Source of the DNA: Aquilaria yunnanensis | Lineage: Eukaryota; Streptophyta; Magnoliopsida; Malvales; Thymelaeaceae | Direction: 5' to 3' | DNA length: 64,000 bases | NCBI GenBank assembly: GCA_039654915.1 | Contig: CM077599.1 | Location: 23,683,501 to 23,747,500, forward strand | Notes under the pieces: model-generated | What the model was told of the DNA's origin: nothing | The model's database searches: none | What the model saw: the letters and a program-made list of their open reading frames with translations, nothing else | Position numbers and translations under genes: made by a program | Shown here: positions 46,656 to 57,314 of the stretch, in pieces | Layout: the number at the start of each line of letters is the position of its first letter | Position numbering within the stretch: the first letter of the stretch is position 1

Positions 46656-49600
46656 TTGTTTGTAATGGAATCCGCCCGTAATTGGATGTACAGTAACCGT
46701 TTCTTGCCTAGTCGAACGGGTTATACACAACAGTGGGAGTCCAGGGTCGATGAATTTATATCATTTCCTGTCTTTCACCCTGAAACTATGAGTGGGTTAT
46801 GCATTCGCTGTCCTTGTCGGAAATGTAAGAATTTGCGGTTTAAAGAGTCTGATAAGGTCAGAGTTCATCTGTACAAATGGAGGTTTAAGCCTTTTTACTT
46901 GAATTGGACCGCTCATGGTGAGCCATTTAATGAAGCATCAGATACTGACTCGGGTGTGGGTGGGTTTGATCAGTTTGACCAGGGGTGTTTGATGAATCCA
47001 TATGAAATGATGGTATTAGATGCCGTTGCCCCTAGTTACTCCCAAATTCCGGAAGACAATGTTGCAGAGCCGAATGAAAGTTCAAAATTTTTTTTTAATC
47101 TTTTGAATTCAGCATCAACTCCTTTATGGGATAGGTGGGAAAATCATTCTGAGTTATCTGCTGCTGTCCGTCTTCTTAACCTTAAGTCTGAGTATCACAT
47201 GTCACGAGCATGTTTTAATGGCATTGCCCAACTGATTAAGGAGACTCAACCAACAAATAGTAAGATGCCATCAAATTGGTATGAAACTAAGAAATTAGTT
47301 TCGCAGTTGGGTCTGTCTCACGAGAAGATTGACGTCTGTGTGAATGGTTGCATGTTGTTCTGGAAAGATGACAGTAGTGTGCGTATTTGTAAGTACTGTG
47401 GAGCTGAGAGATATAAGCCAAAAAAGGGAGGTCGTGGTAAAGATCGACCGAGAAAAACTATGCATTATTTACCACTAAGCTCTCGTCTGCAACGCTTATT
47501 TACGTCATTGTCAACAGCTGAGTAGATGAGGTGGCATAAGGAGCAAACACAGGTCCCAGGTGTTATAAAACATCCATCATATGGTGAAGCTTGGAAACAT
47601 TTTGATTAGACCTACCCATGATTTGCTTCGGAAGCACGAAATGTCAAATTGGGGTTGTGTGCCGATGGATTTACGCCTTTTGGACCATCTGGGAAACAAT
47701 ACTCTTGTTGGCTTGTGATTGTTACTCCGTATAATTTACCCCTTTGGATGTGCATGAAAAAACCCCATATGTTCCTTTCGTTGCTGATTCCAGGTCCATG
47801 TAGCTCAAATCATAAGATTGATGTTTATCTACAACCTCTAATAGATGAGCTACGGCATCTGTGGTTTGATGGCGTTGAAACATGGGATGTGTCATTGAAA
47901 CAAAATTTTATTTTGCGAGCAACATTAATGTGGACCATAAATGACTTTCTGGCTTATGGCATGCTATCAGGGTGGATGACATATAGGCGATTGTCTTGTC
48001 CTATTTGTATGGGCGAAAGTAAGGCATTCCAACTTAAGTATGGTGGGAAATTTTCATTTTTTGACAGTCATCGGCAATTCCTTGGCCGGAACCACCCATA
48101 TAGAAGGAATTGTACTTGTTTTAAGAATGGGAAATCAAAGAAGTCATTGCCTCCTCAGCGCTTATCGGGTGAAGATATATTTGAAAGAATCTCCTGGATT
48201 CCATCAATTGGTAACGATGGGCCACAACATCGCCCGTGCGATTATGGGAAATCACATAATTGGACGAAGCGAAGTATTTTTTGAGAGTTACCATATTGGG
48301 CCACGAACTTAATACGACATAATCTTGATGTCATGCATATTGAGAAGAACGTGTTTGAGAATATATGGAATACTGTGATGGATGTTAAGAACAAAATGAA
48401 AGATAATGTGAAAGCACGGAAGGACCTGAAAATTTATTGTAATCGGCCGAAGTTAAACATGGTTCCACTTGATGATGGTCATTCCTTCAAACCAAAGGCG
48501 AGGTTCACATTTGATGTTAACCAAAGGCAAGATGTGATCGCTTAGGTAAAATCTTTATGACTCTTTGATGGATATGCCTCGAATCTTGGGAGATGTGTTG
48601 ATACATCTGGTTGTAATATGTATGGCATGAAGAGTCATGATTGCCATGTTATGATGCAAAGGCTTTTCCCCATTCCCGAGAATATTTGGAAGCCATTAAC
48701 GGAGTTAAGCCTATTCTTTAGAGACTTGTGCTCTCCAAAGCTGCATGAAAATCACTTGTTTGCGTTGGAGGCCAATATTCCAATTATAATTTGTAAGCTT
48801 GAGAGAATTTTTCCTCCAGGGTTTTTTGATGTCATGGAGCATCTCCCAGTTCACTTGCCATTTGAAGCAAGGGTTGGAGGACCTGTTCAGTATCGATGGA
48901 TGTATAAATTTGAGCGTTGCATGCATGGCCTAAAAATGAAGGTTTCTAATACTGCTCATGTTGAGGGATCGATATGTGAAGCATACCTTATAGAGGAGAC
49001 TTCCATCTTTTGCTCTCATTACTTTGAATCCTATGTTCCCTCCATGATGAACCGAGTACCGAGAAATGATGATGGTGGTCCTGTCCTATGTAATGGTGAC
49101 TTGTGGTCCATATTCACCTTTCTGGGACGTCCATATGGTGCATGCCGATATAGATTCCTCACAGACAATGAACTCAGACTTGCAACCACATACGTTCTTC
49201 TAAACTGTGCTGAGATCAGACCACATCTAAAGTAAGTCATCATTCATGTAAAGGCATTCCAACTTTGATTATGTTGAAATTCAGGACTACTCATCTGACA
49301 AAACTAACATATTTTCATAATTTCTGTGTTTGGTCACAGTATGTTTATGGACATGGTCAGGGAAACTGCACCCGATATAACAATGTCTGAGATGGACATA
49401 CACATTGAAAACAATTTCTCAACCTGGTTCCGACACTATGTACGTGTGCTTTTAGTCAGTATGTATTGCAATATGTTAAGTTATAAAATTCCAGATATAT
49501 TGTCCTAAATTCAAAATGTTTTACATAGGTTGATGACTCAGGTAACAATATTATCGATAACATCTTGTGGGATGTTGCATGTGGACCCTCACGTCGGGTT

Positions 49601-50261
49601 CAGACATGGCCGGTTTATTTCACAAATGGGTACAAGTTTCAAATAAATGAATGGGGGAAGGACAAATCAACATTTAATAGTGGAGTCTGCATACGCAGCA
49701 CAGGTTTAAACGAAGTTGAATGTGATTTTTATGGTATATTAGAAGAAGTCATTCAACTCGAATATCCGGGCTTTCCACATAAGAATGTTGTCTTGTTTAG
49801 GTGCAACTGGTTTGACCCAACACCTAAACGTGGAACTTGAATGCATAAACAGTTTGGGTTAGTTGAGATTCGGAATAGTCGCAGATATCAGAAGTTTGAT
49901 CCTTTCATTTTAGCATCACAGGCTGACCAAGTTTACTACACACAATATCCGAGTAAGTCACGTGAAAGAAACGGGTGGTCAGCTGTTATGAAGATAAAAC
50001 CTTGATGGATAATCGAGTATGCAATTCTGGACAAGGATGACGTGTATCAAGACAATGGATCTGTGAATTGTCAAAGAATTGAAGATGACCCAATTAAGGA
50101 GTTAGCTGACCCGGGTGTCGGTGATGATATTGAAGAAGATGTACTTGAGGAGGGGGGGATCTAATGGCAAGACAGAGGATGAGGAGGAGTTTATATCCGA
50201 TGACAGTGACACTGAAGAAAATGAGGAGTTTAACGAGAATGGAAGCACTGGGTCGAATTAA
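46656..50261 (+). pseudogene. TNP2-like CACTA transposase, decayed
   Basis: Exon 1 (46656-49231) has one frame throughout. It opens with a Transpos_assoc-type domain (NWMYSNRF..., CPCRKCKNLRF, VHLYKWRF), then the Transposase_21 core (LLNLKSEYHMSRACFN, CMLFWKDD, CKYCGAERY, LGLCADGFTPFG, CPICMGESKA, LDVMHIEKNVFENI), then a DUF4218-like part (LPVHLPFEARVGGPVQYRWM, KVSNTAHVEGSICEAY). Exon 2 is 49340-49439 and exon 3 starts 49529, with a DUF4216-like part (DFYGILEEVIQLEYPG, LFRCNWFDPT). Premature in-frame stops lie at 47523, 47607, 47619, 48282, 48543, 48558, 49838 and 50003. A G-run at 50151-50157 marks a probable 1-base shift before an acidic tail ending near 50261. The gene cannot make a full transposase. 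Confidence 0.9.
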
Positions 50262-50414
50262 TGATTAGATAACATGTACTAGGAATAATGATAACCTGTC
50301 ATTTCTAATGTGTAGAAAATATTTGGTAAATTTATGTACCCCTAATAATCCACAATATATGTCAGTCAACATATGTTATGTTTAATTTACCTACTTAGGT
50401 AATAATAAATGCAG

Positions 50415-52318
50415 ATGCCTCGTAAAGGGGATAACACCTATAAACGCCGACCTGTGAAAGGACCATTTGCGCAGTTTAAGGAGGTAATGGAGCCAATACT
50501 TAATGAATGACATAGGATGGGTTCTTCATCCCGGGCACAAGAGGATGTCGGTGTAGAGATGCAGAACACAACAGTGCCAGCGACGCACGTCCACTTACAT
50601 GAGCACCAATCTGACGGCGGTGGAGGCACGCCATCTGGACATGGATCTGGTGCGCGCCATGTTAGGCACCCCATAGTGACGACTCATCCCTCAGATGATG
50701 ATATACATATTGATGACATCCCATCATCGATGTCACAAACAGCATCCCGACCACGGATGAGGATATCCCCATATGGTAACACGTAAGTGATAAATAGCAG
50801 ACACACGTATTAATAATAGTAAGAGTAATTACTTTACATGAAATCATCAACAAGTCAGTAACTAACAATTTGAACTTCGCAGATTCATTCCAGCTGCAGC
50901 AACACGATTAGTGACACCATGTTTCACCACACATTTCAAACCCTATTCTGATTGGTCCTCCGTCTCTCCATCAGACCTGCAGCAATGGTGGCGTGTTTTT
51001 GAGGTATAACAATAATATTACTATGATAATGATGTAATAATGTGAAAACTTAAGAATTGTTTTTTTCATGCTAATAGTTTAAACATATTAACCTGTACAG
51101 AAGAGCTGTGAGTGGGATCCGATACACCATAATGAGGTGTATCGGGTGTGGAATATCTTGGGAGCACAGCATTATAGAAGCATGATGTCAGAAATTCGAC
51201 GTGTGAAGGATCCTGTTAAACGTCGAGTGAAGGAAAACTTTATGTCAGATGCTGCATATGCGGAAATGGAGGCATATTGGGCGAGTCCGGAGTTCATTCA
51301 GAAGTCAGTTAGATTCAAGGCAATGCAAGCAACAGTGACTAACGAGGATTCACAGTCTGGCTCTTGCAGCGCGACATATGCAGGGGGATCTATCTCGATG
51401 TCTGCACATCGAGAGCAAATGGTATGTATCTCGTAACACATAAAATAAAGAATGGGAAATATGTTAGTAAGCGCTGTGAAGAAGTTGCTGTAAGTATTAT
51501 AACTTTTTGTTCTCAGATATTCTTAAGAAACTTACCATGTTCTACAAATAATGACTGGCTCAAATGTATTTTATTATCTCATAAATGTTCTTTCATTTTA
51601 CATTTAAGATACTAATGAAATTAAAGTACATATTAATCTTACGTTTCATTCAATTAGAGAGAGAGGGATCCAGAGAAGAAGGACCCTGGCTTGTTTAAAG
51701 TCCTTCAAGTAACACATAAAATGAAGAATGGGAAATATGTTAGTAAGCGCTGTGAAGAAGTTGCTGTAAGTATTATAACTTTTTGTTCTCAAATATTCTT
51801 AAGAAACTTTCCATGTTTTACAAATAATGACTGGCTCAAATGTATTTTATTATGTGTCTGTAGACTCGTATCAGTGCAGAAATTGAGGAGCAAACACAAC
51901 AAGAGGATGGAATAGAGGCAATTGATGAACTAGCAATCATTAATACTGCATCTAGCGGTAGAAGGAGAAGTCGTGTATTTGGATTAGGATCTGAGTAGTG
52001 TGTTATACCGGGACGCCAACAGCCAGGTGCCATCCTGCCTATCGACATCACACAGACACCGTAATTCAACGGGCAAGTACAGAAGATGATGGCGGAGGAG
52101 AATGCGCAAAGGGATGTGGAGTAGGAGAGGAAGCTCGAGAGAATTAAGAGGAGACAGAAAGCAGAGATGGAGGCTCAGAGAGCCGCATTGGAGTCGAATC
52201 GGGCTCAGTTGGAGATTATTTGTCGTTCGCTAAACCTTCCGTGCCCGCCGGCTCAACCAGTTCCACAGTATCCTGATGACTCGGACTCGGAGGATGAGGA
52301 GATAGTCGGGACTCCGTG
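50415..52318 (+). pseudogene. Transposase_24-like (TNP1/Ptta) CACTA partner gene, decayed
   Basis: Five or more exons follow in register: 50415-50782 (MPRKGDNTYKRRPVKGPFAQ), 50883-51003 (TRLVTPCFTTHFKPYSDW, WWRVFE), 51101-51421 (CEWDPIHHNEVYRVW, RRVKENFMSDAAYAEMEAYW, GGSISMSAHREQM), 51658-51765 (VTHKMKNGKYVSKRCEEVA) and 51864 onward (GRRRSRVFGLGSE). GT/AG borders and phases agree. This is the plant Transposase_24 (Ptta/En/Spm) layout, the likely DNA-binding partner of TNP2. It is broken by TGA at 50508-50510, TAG at 51996-51998, then TAA and TAG within the coiled-coil end (about 52060 and 52122). CACTA-1 keeps an unbroken copy of that last part. Confidence 0.85.
51430..51855 (+). repeat. Exon-plus-intron duplication in the Transposase_24-like gene
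   Basis: About 143 bp at 51432-51574 (ACACATAAAATAAAGAATGG onward, through the following intron start GTAAGTATTATAAC) recurs at 51712-51854 with few changes. The first copy falls in what should be the intron after 51421 and lacks the preceding coding bases, so the second is the functional exon. Confidence 0.8.
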
Positions 52319-52619
52319 ATGGTCATCATCAACAAGTAAATCATTTCCAAAGTTCTTGTGTTATCAGACTTACATAATAATTGTTAGACCTAATTAAGAA
52401 TTAGTTGAAATTACTGAAATGTGTAATCCGTTGAATGTTGTATGCTTTCTTTCAGACATATATGTTCTTGTTTTAATTATCCTGTATTTGAGAATATTTT
52501 ATGAAAATTACGTCTGCATAGCTGTGTAATCTTTATTGCTGAGTAAAGCTGGGGGAACTTTTGAATTGATATGTTAATTTTGAACTTGTTTCAAACTGGG
52601 AAAAATACGAAACAACCGA

Positions 52620-52965
52620 AACCTGGAACGTTTAATGTACATTACCAACGTGCAACCAGGGTTTACCAACTCGCACGCGTTGGTAATTACCGATTGTCAT
52701 CCTGTTACCAACGCGTATGCAAGTTGGTAACTACCAATGGCTTTTTACCAACTCCCTTACCAACTGATGTAAGTTGGTAACTACCAATGTGGGTTCCTAC
52801 CAACTGCCCAGCAGTTGGTAACTTACCAACGTGTACACGTTGGAATTTACCAACGTGTTATTAATTGCGCATTGGTAAAAAAATTTCCAACGTATCGAAT
52901 ACCAACTTGCATTTACCAACGCGCAACAATTGGTAAATGATAGTTGGTAAACACCTGAATTTTAG
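52620..52965. repeat. CACTA-2 right subterminal repeats
   Basis: Repeated TTACCAACG, CAACTCGCACGCGTTGG, CCAACTGCCCAGCAGTTGG and TAAGTTGGTAACTACCAA words, a simpler counterpart of 41910-42390. Confidence 0.85.
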
Positions 52966-53149
52966 TAATGAATTTATAATATGGTTACAGTACCCATGTA
53001 TATGAACAAGTGTAACTAGAGTATCAACATCTGACTCAATAACTAAGGGTGAAAAAAAGGTCAGGTTTTTTTCGGTAGTTCGAGCTCAAGCATAAGTTAA
53101 AGGTTTTTGAGTTGGGCCCAATTGAACTCAAGCCTGGAAATGAGCTCAT

Positions 53150-53760
53150 CCAATTCGTTTTAACTTAAGTTAATTGACTTCAAAATGATTTACTTTTATT
53201 CTTATATTTTTTTATTTGGAACTAATTTTAATTAAAAGACAATACTATGTATCTGCAATAATCTATTGAAAATAAAAATTTTCGTAATCTTATTAAATTT
53301 TTATGAAATTTTCTAATTTAAGTCATTAAAAAAGAAAAATTCATAAAAATTTAACAACATTATAAAAATTTACTTTCAAATAGATTATTGTATCTACATA
53401 ATATTGGCTTTCAAATGAAATTTGTTTCAGGCAAAAAAGATGTAAAAGTAAAAATAAGTCAATTGACTTAAGTTAAAACGAATTGACGCCAATATTATGT
53501 AGATACAATAATTCATTTGAAAGTAAATTTTCATAATGTTGTTAAATTTTTATAAATTTTTCTTTTTAAGGCTTTAAACTAGAAAAATTCATAAAAAATA
53601 GTAAGATTATAAAAATTGTATTTTCAATGAATTATTGCAGCTATATAATATTGACTTTTAATTAAAATTAGTTTCGAGTAAAAAAAATATAAGAATAAAA
53701 ATTAGCTATTTTGTAGTCAACTGACTTAAGTTAAAATGAACTAAGATTTTTTAGGGTTGA
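53150..53760. repeat. Imperfect palindrome, arms about 300 bp
   Basis: The left arm starts CGTTTTAACTTAAGTTAATT and the right arm, read in reverse complement, starts CATTTTAACTTAAGTCAGTT. Both continue with TTTTATTCTTATATTTTTTT and ACTAATTTTAATTAAAAG. The inner halves (53330-53400 and 53500-53570, with CAATATTATGTAGATACAAT) pair as well. A transcript through it would form a very long hairpin. Confidence 0.75.
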
Positions 53761-53959
53761 GATTGAGCATGAAAGAACCTAGCCCCATACATTTACAGGC
53801 CTGATGAGCCTTGGTGAATTTCTCATTTTTTCACTCTCCTCGTCAGATTTTTTGCCAGCTTCAACTTCTTCTCCGTTCTTAGATTTTTCCTAGCTTCTAC
53901 TTCTTTGCTTTCTTCTCAAATCTCAAATCTCAGATTTCCTCTTACCTTTGATGAGGATA

Positions 53960-54200
53960 TTTTGATAAGTTTGAATTGTCTCCATAGGCCAATTGCCTTG
54001 GTAGATTTCCTGCCCGATAAGGTCATTTGTGCCATTCTGGATTTTTGCACTTCTACGGATTTCATGATTTATCTAGTTGTGTGCTTAAATCTTCATGCCG
54101 CCCAGTTGCAAATCTGGATTTTTTGCCTGATGAGATCATCTACACTATTCTAGATTCCCACTCTTGCCCGATTTCGTGATTTATCTAATTGTGTGCTTGA
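53960..54200 (+). pseudogene. Duplicated F-box-like fragment, tentative
   Basis: Two copies, about 115-120 bp apart, read DFLPDKVICAILDF (near 54007) and DFLPDEIIYTILDS (near 54117). Each is followed by related text (TTCATGATTTATCTAGTTGT and TTCGTGATTTATCTAATTGT). LPDE.I..IL is the start of many plant F-box domains. Nothing beyond about 25 residues continues the domain, and the two copies are in different frames. Confidence 0.35.
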
Positions 54201-54644
54201 TTTGTAGTTTGCTACGATGAATCCTCTATTAGTTGGGCTACAGTGGCCCAGAAATCAATGTGGCAATCAGCAGAGGACGGACAACGGTGGCTCCAGTTGA
54301 AGTGAGGAAGTCAATGGCTCAGTTCTGAAGATCACAAAATTAGGGTAGAAGAACAAAGGATTAGAAAGTTTATGATATGTTCTTTAATTTTTTTCTTCTC
54401 TGGTTATATAGAAAATTGTAGATTCAATCTTCATTTTTCATCTAAGTGGTAATTATGGTACTAAGGATTTATATGTGTCATTCAAGCCTGGTGAGCTTTC
54501 GTGTTGAGCTCAAGCTCGTCTCAAGCCTAAAATTTTAAACTCAAGCAAGTCGATCTCAAGCCCAAGTAGTACAGAATAACAAGAGCCTGAGCTCAATCTC
54601 AATCGGCTCGGGCTCGGCCAAACCCATTTTCACCCCTATAAACA

Positions 54645-55443
54645 ACTACGGTTATATTCTTCTCCTCTTGAGCTTTCCCTTCATTCTCATCATTTTTCCT
54701 CTTCCAGCAATGCTTTTTTATATGAGCTGGTTACCCACAATAATTACAACATTTTCCCTTTGTAAACTTTAAACAATCAATAGATTTACCACGACCATCC
54801 TTAGGTCCACTAATCTTGCTTCTACCTCTACTCTCAGTGACAATAGCGTATGCATACTCAGAACCTAACTCTTTCTTCCTATCTCTTCATTGAACAAGTT
54901 CTTTAACCAAACTCAAGGTGAGTTTGTCATCCAGGGTCGAATTACTAATTGTAATCACCAAGGTTTCCAAGCTCTTAGGTAAGGAACTCAAAAAAGGTAA
55001 TGCCTGCAACTCATCATCAAGCTCTGACTTCATGGTAGTCAACTAATTAATCAACTTTTGGAAATCATTCAAGTGCTCAAATACTGACCGTTTCTCCTTA
55101 AGCTTTAAATTCACAAGCTTTTGTATAATGAAAGCTTTATTTTGAACAGCCTTACTCTTGAGTAAGCCCTCTAACTTCTTACACAAAATTTGAGCATTAA
55201 TTCCTTTAAAAATATGGTAAAACACATTGATATCCACTCATCTTCTAATGGTGCCAACTGTCTTGTGATTGAGCCTTTTCTAATCATCATCTAACTTCCC
55301 CATCATCTTGGCTAAATCACCTAAAATTGGACTATACAAATCAAGACAATAAAGTAGATCCTCCTTTATTGGTTTCCAAATAGAATAATTCAATGCATTC
55401 AATTTGACCATTGAACCTACACTATCAATCATATCCTATTTAG
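54645..55443 (-). pseudogene. Copia-type gag fragment
   Basis: Minus strand from about 55443: MIDSVGSMVKLNALNYSIWK, then KAVQNKAFIIQKLVNLKLKE and SVFEHLNDFQKLIN, then a CCHC-like zinc knuckle near 54740 (CCNYCG, a stop, then PAHIKKHCWK). This is the UBN2/retrotran-gag layout of plant Ty1/Copia elements. Several in-frame stops are present and everything after gag is missing, cut off where the TIR element (53046-54637) begins. Confidence 0.8.
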
Positions 55444-55455
55444 CCATAAGCTCTT

Positions 55456-55470
55456 ATACCACTTGTTCGG
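55456..55470 (-). other. Primer-binding site of the Copia remnant
   Basis: On the minus strand TGGTATAAGAGC lies just before the gag start and just after the LTR end, one base different from the standard iMet-type site TGGTATCAGAGC. Confidence 0.7.
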
Positions 55471-55472
55471 AT

Positions 55473-56065
55473 AGATTAGAAATAATCACCATTAAACTCA
55501 TAAGATAAAATCAACAAACGCTCGAGCCAATAAATCACAACCAAGTATAAACAATCAGAAAAGCAACAACATGTGGAAATAATTGAGATGCAAGATATAT
55601 GTAAGAAGTCCTCCATTGTAGAGGAAAAAACCATAGGGCAAATTGAAAACAATCCACCATCAAGAAAAATAGTATAATGTCCAATATTTAAGGTTTTACC
55701 GAAACTTGAATCCTATTACAGTAATTTGAGAAAAACCTGAAATTCAACACTCTAGAATTCCTGTAAAACTCTCACATAACGAAAATTTAAAAACACCAAT
55801 ACCCCTTAATTGATGCTTACAAACCCAAAATAATAACCTCCAAAATTACCAGATCAATTATCAAACGAAGAGCAAAAATCGTGTCCAAAAACCTCAAGCC
55901 GTTCTTAACCACTGCGGTTGAAGCCTTTACTTCACACCTCTATTTCATATTCTTATCTCGTGTTTTCTCGCCACAATGTGGAGAAACCAATTCTTTGTCT
56001 TTTTATAAGCCAGGACCCTAAGTCCTTTTACGGCTTTATAAACCAAAACCAATTAGCTTTTCACA
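55473..56065 (-). repeat. Probable Copia LTR (left boundary firm, right tentative)
   Basis: On the + strand it would run from TGTTCGGATAG (next to the primer site) to about TTTTCACA. That gives minus-strand ends TG...CA of roughly 590 bp. The right boundary is a guess, since no second LTR or target duplication is available. Confidence 0.45.
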
Positions 56066-57314
56066 AGTCACTCTTGGCAATGGATAGGATATGAGTAGGA
56101 TAATGTTAAACTTCCATTATATACATCATGTTGGATGCCCAATCTGTATCCTATCCACCATCCATTAGATTTACAATTTTAATATCAATATCCTATCCAT
56201 TTTAAGATGGATAAGATTTGGTAAAATCCACCAACTAGCCACATAGTATCATAATAAAAAATAGTAATTTTACAACAGAGTACCATAATAAGAAAAAACA
56301 TTAAAATGGTATTGGAGAAAAATGATATCAATAATAAGAGATATATATAGTGCAACAAATACACACACACACACACACATATCTAAATAAAAAAAAATTC
56401 ATGTGTAAGGTCTCACAAGAAGAAATAATACATGTAAAAAAATACAGCTCTAGTTCACCAAACTAAACTCGTGTCAATCATCTCTATGTGGATGTTGGCA
56501 CTTGCGTATAGCACTTTAAATAGAAAACAAAGTCCCAGAGGTCATGTTTCCTTTACAGGTGTTATGTCTAAATGCCAACAAACATCCATCATTAGCTAGG
56601 GAAGGCAACCTTATTACCAACCACAGGCATTGGTAACCCAGTCCAATAGGCTAAAATCTAAGTAATGAGATAATGAAACAAAAAATAGACTTCAGGGAGC
56701 ACTAAATCCATACTTTTAGTGAGAAGCGAGAGCTTGACTGGTGGCCTAAAGAGCACAGTAGACAAATTTGGAGCAATGCTGACCGCAAGATCGTGAAGGA
56801 ATTTTTTGCAGAGAGGAAAAGTTGCAACCAAGTTGGGAAAGAATGGCTCAGTAATGGGTTGGCCTAGTTAGGGCCATTAGAACACATCTATCTTTGGTAA
56901 ACCAAACATTTTTCCAATCAAGGAACATCATATATTTGCCTTATTATAAACACCCCTTCATCTTCAAAATTCAAAATGCAATGCATTTTTTCCCTCCATT
57001 TAATTCTCAAGGAGGGCCCGTTGATATCGTAGTGGGATTCAACTTGGATGAGTCCATTAAGGAAATGCTTATGGGCTAAGGATAATGGGTTATAACATTC
57101 TACATTCTGAACAAGACTCATCTATAAGCTTCCTATACTCTTCTCAAGCCTATACTGACTAAAGCATCGGAAAGTCTTCCTTGGACACACAGCTCCAGGG
57201 CCTCAAACCTTGGCTTTTAATACAAGTTCAGTCATTTTTAAGGTCTCAAGTAGCCCATCTAACCTCTTCAGATATCAAGAAAATAAATGATTTTCCACTT
57301 CATGAATAATTGGA
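56066..57314. other. Unassigned DNA
   Basis: 56361-56380 is an (AC)n microsatellite. 56078-56212 has inverted TGGATAGGATAT/ATATCCTATCCA words, perhaps a small foldback. A 61-codon frame at 56894-57079 has no recognisable domain. No gene is supported. Confidence 0.5.

Larger units (their letters stand above)
42918..52970 (+). mobile_element. CACTA-2: full-length CACTA element with decayed transposase genes, 10053 bp
   Basis: It begins CACTACTAAAAAATCATG and ends TTTTAGTAATG, the final inverted repeat having one change from TAGTAGTG. The 3-bp target duplication AAT lies at 42915-42917 and 52971-52973. Subterminal ACCAACGGC/GCCGTTGGT repeats occupy both ends. Inside are a TNP2-like gene and a Transposase_24-like gene in the same orientation, the usual En/Spm arrangement. 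It also contains a (AAT)n run, a LINE fragment and a telomere-like tract between the left end and the first gene. Confidence 0.92.
53046..54637. mobile_element. TIR element with a large internal foldback, 1592 bp
   Basis: The left end AGGGTGAAAA and the right end TTTTCACCCCT are inverted. Inside the ends come inverted GAGCTCAAGC/GCTCGGGCTC-type words. The ends resemble those of the element at 4933-5437 (AGGGTGTAAA). No clean target duplication was found. It contains a ~600-bp imperfect palindrome (53150-53760) and F-box-like duplicated DNA (53960-54200), with no transposase. Confidence 0.6.

Noticed and set aside
54007..54190. A complete F-box gene
   Set aside because: Only two short, out-of-frame copies of the first ~25 residues are present, inside a transposon.
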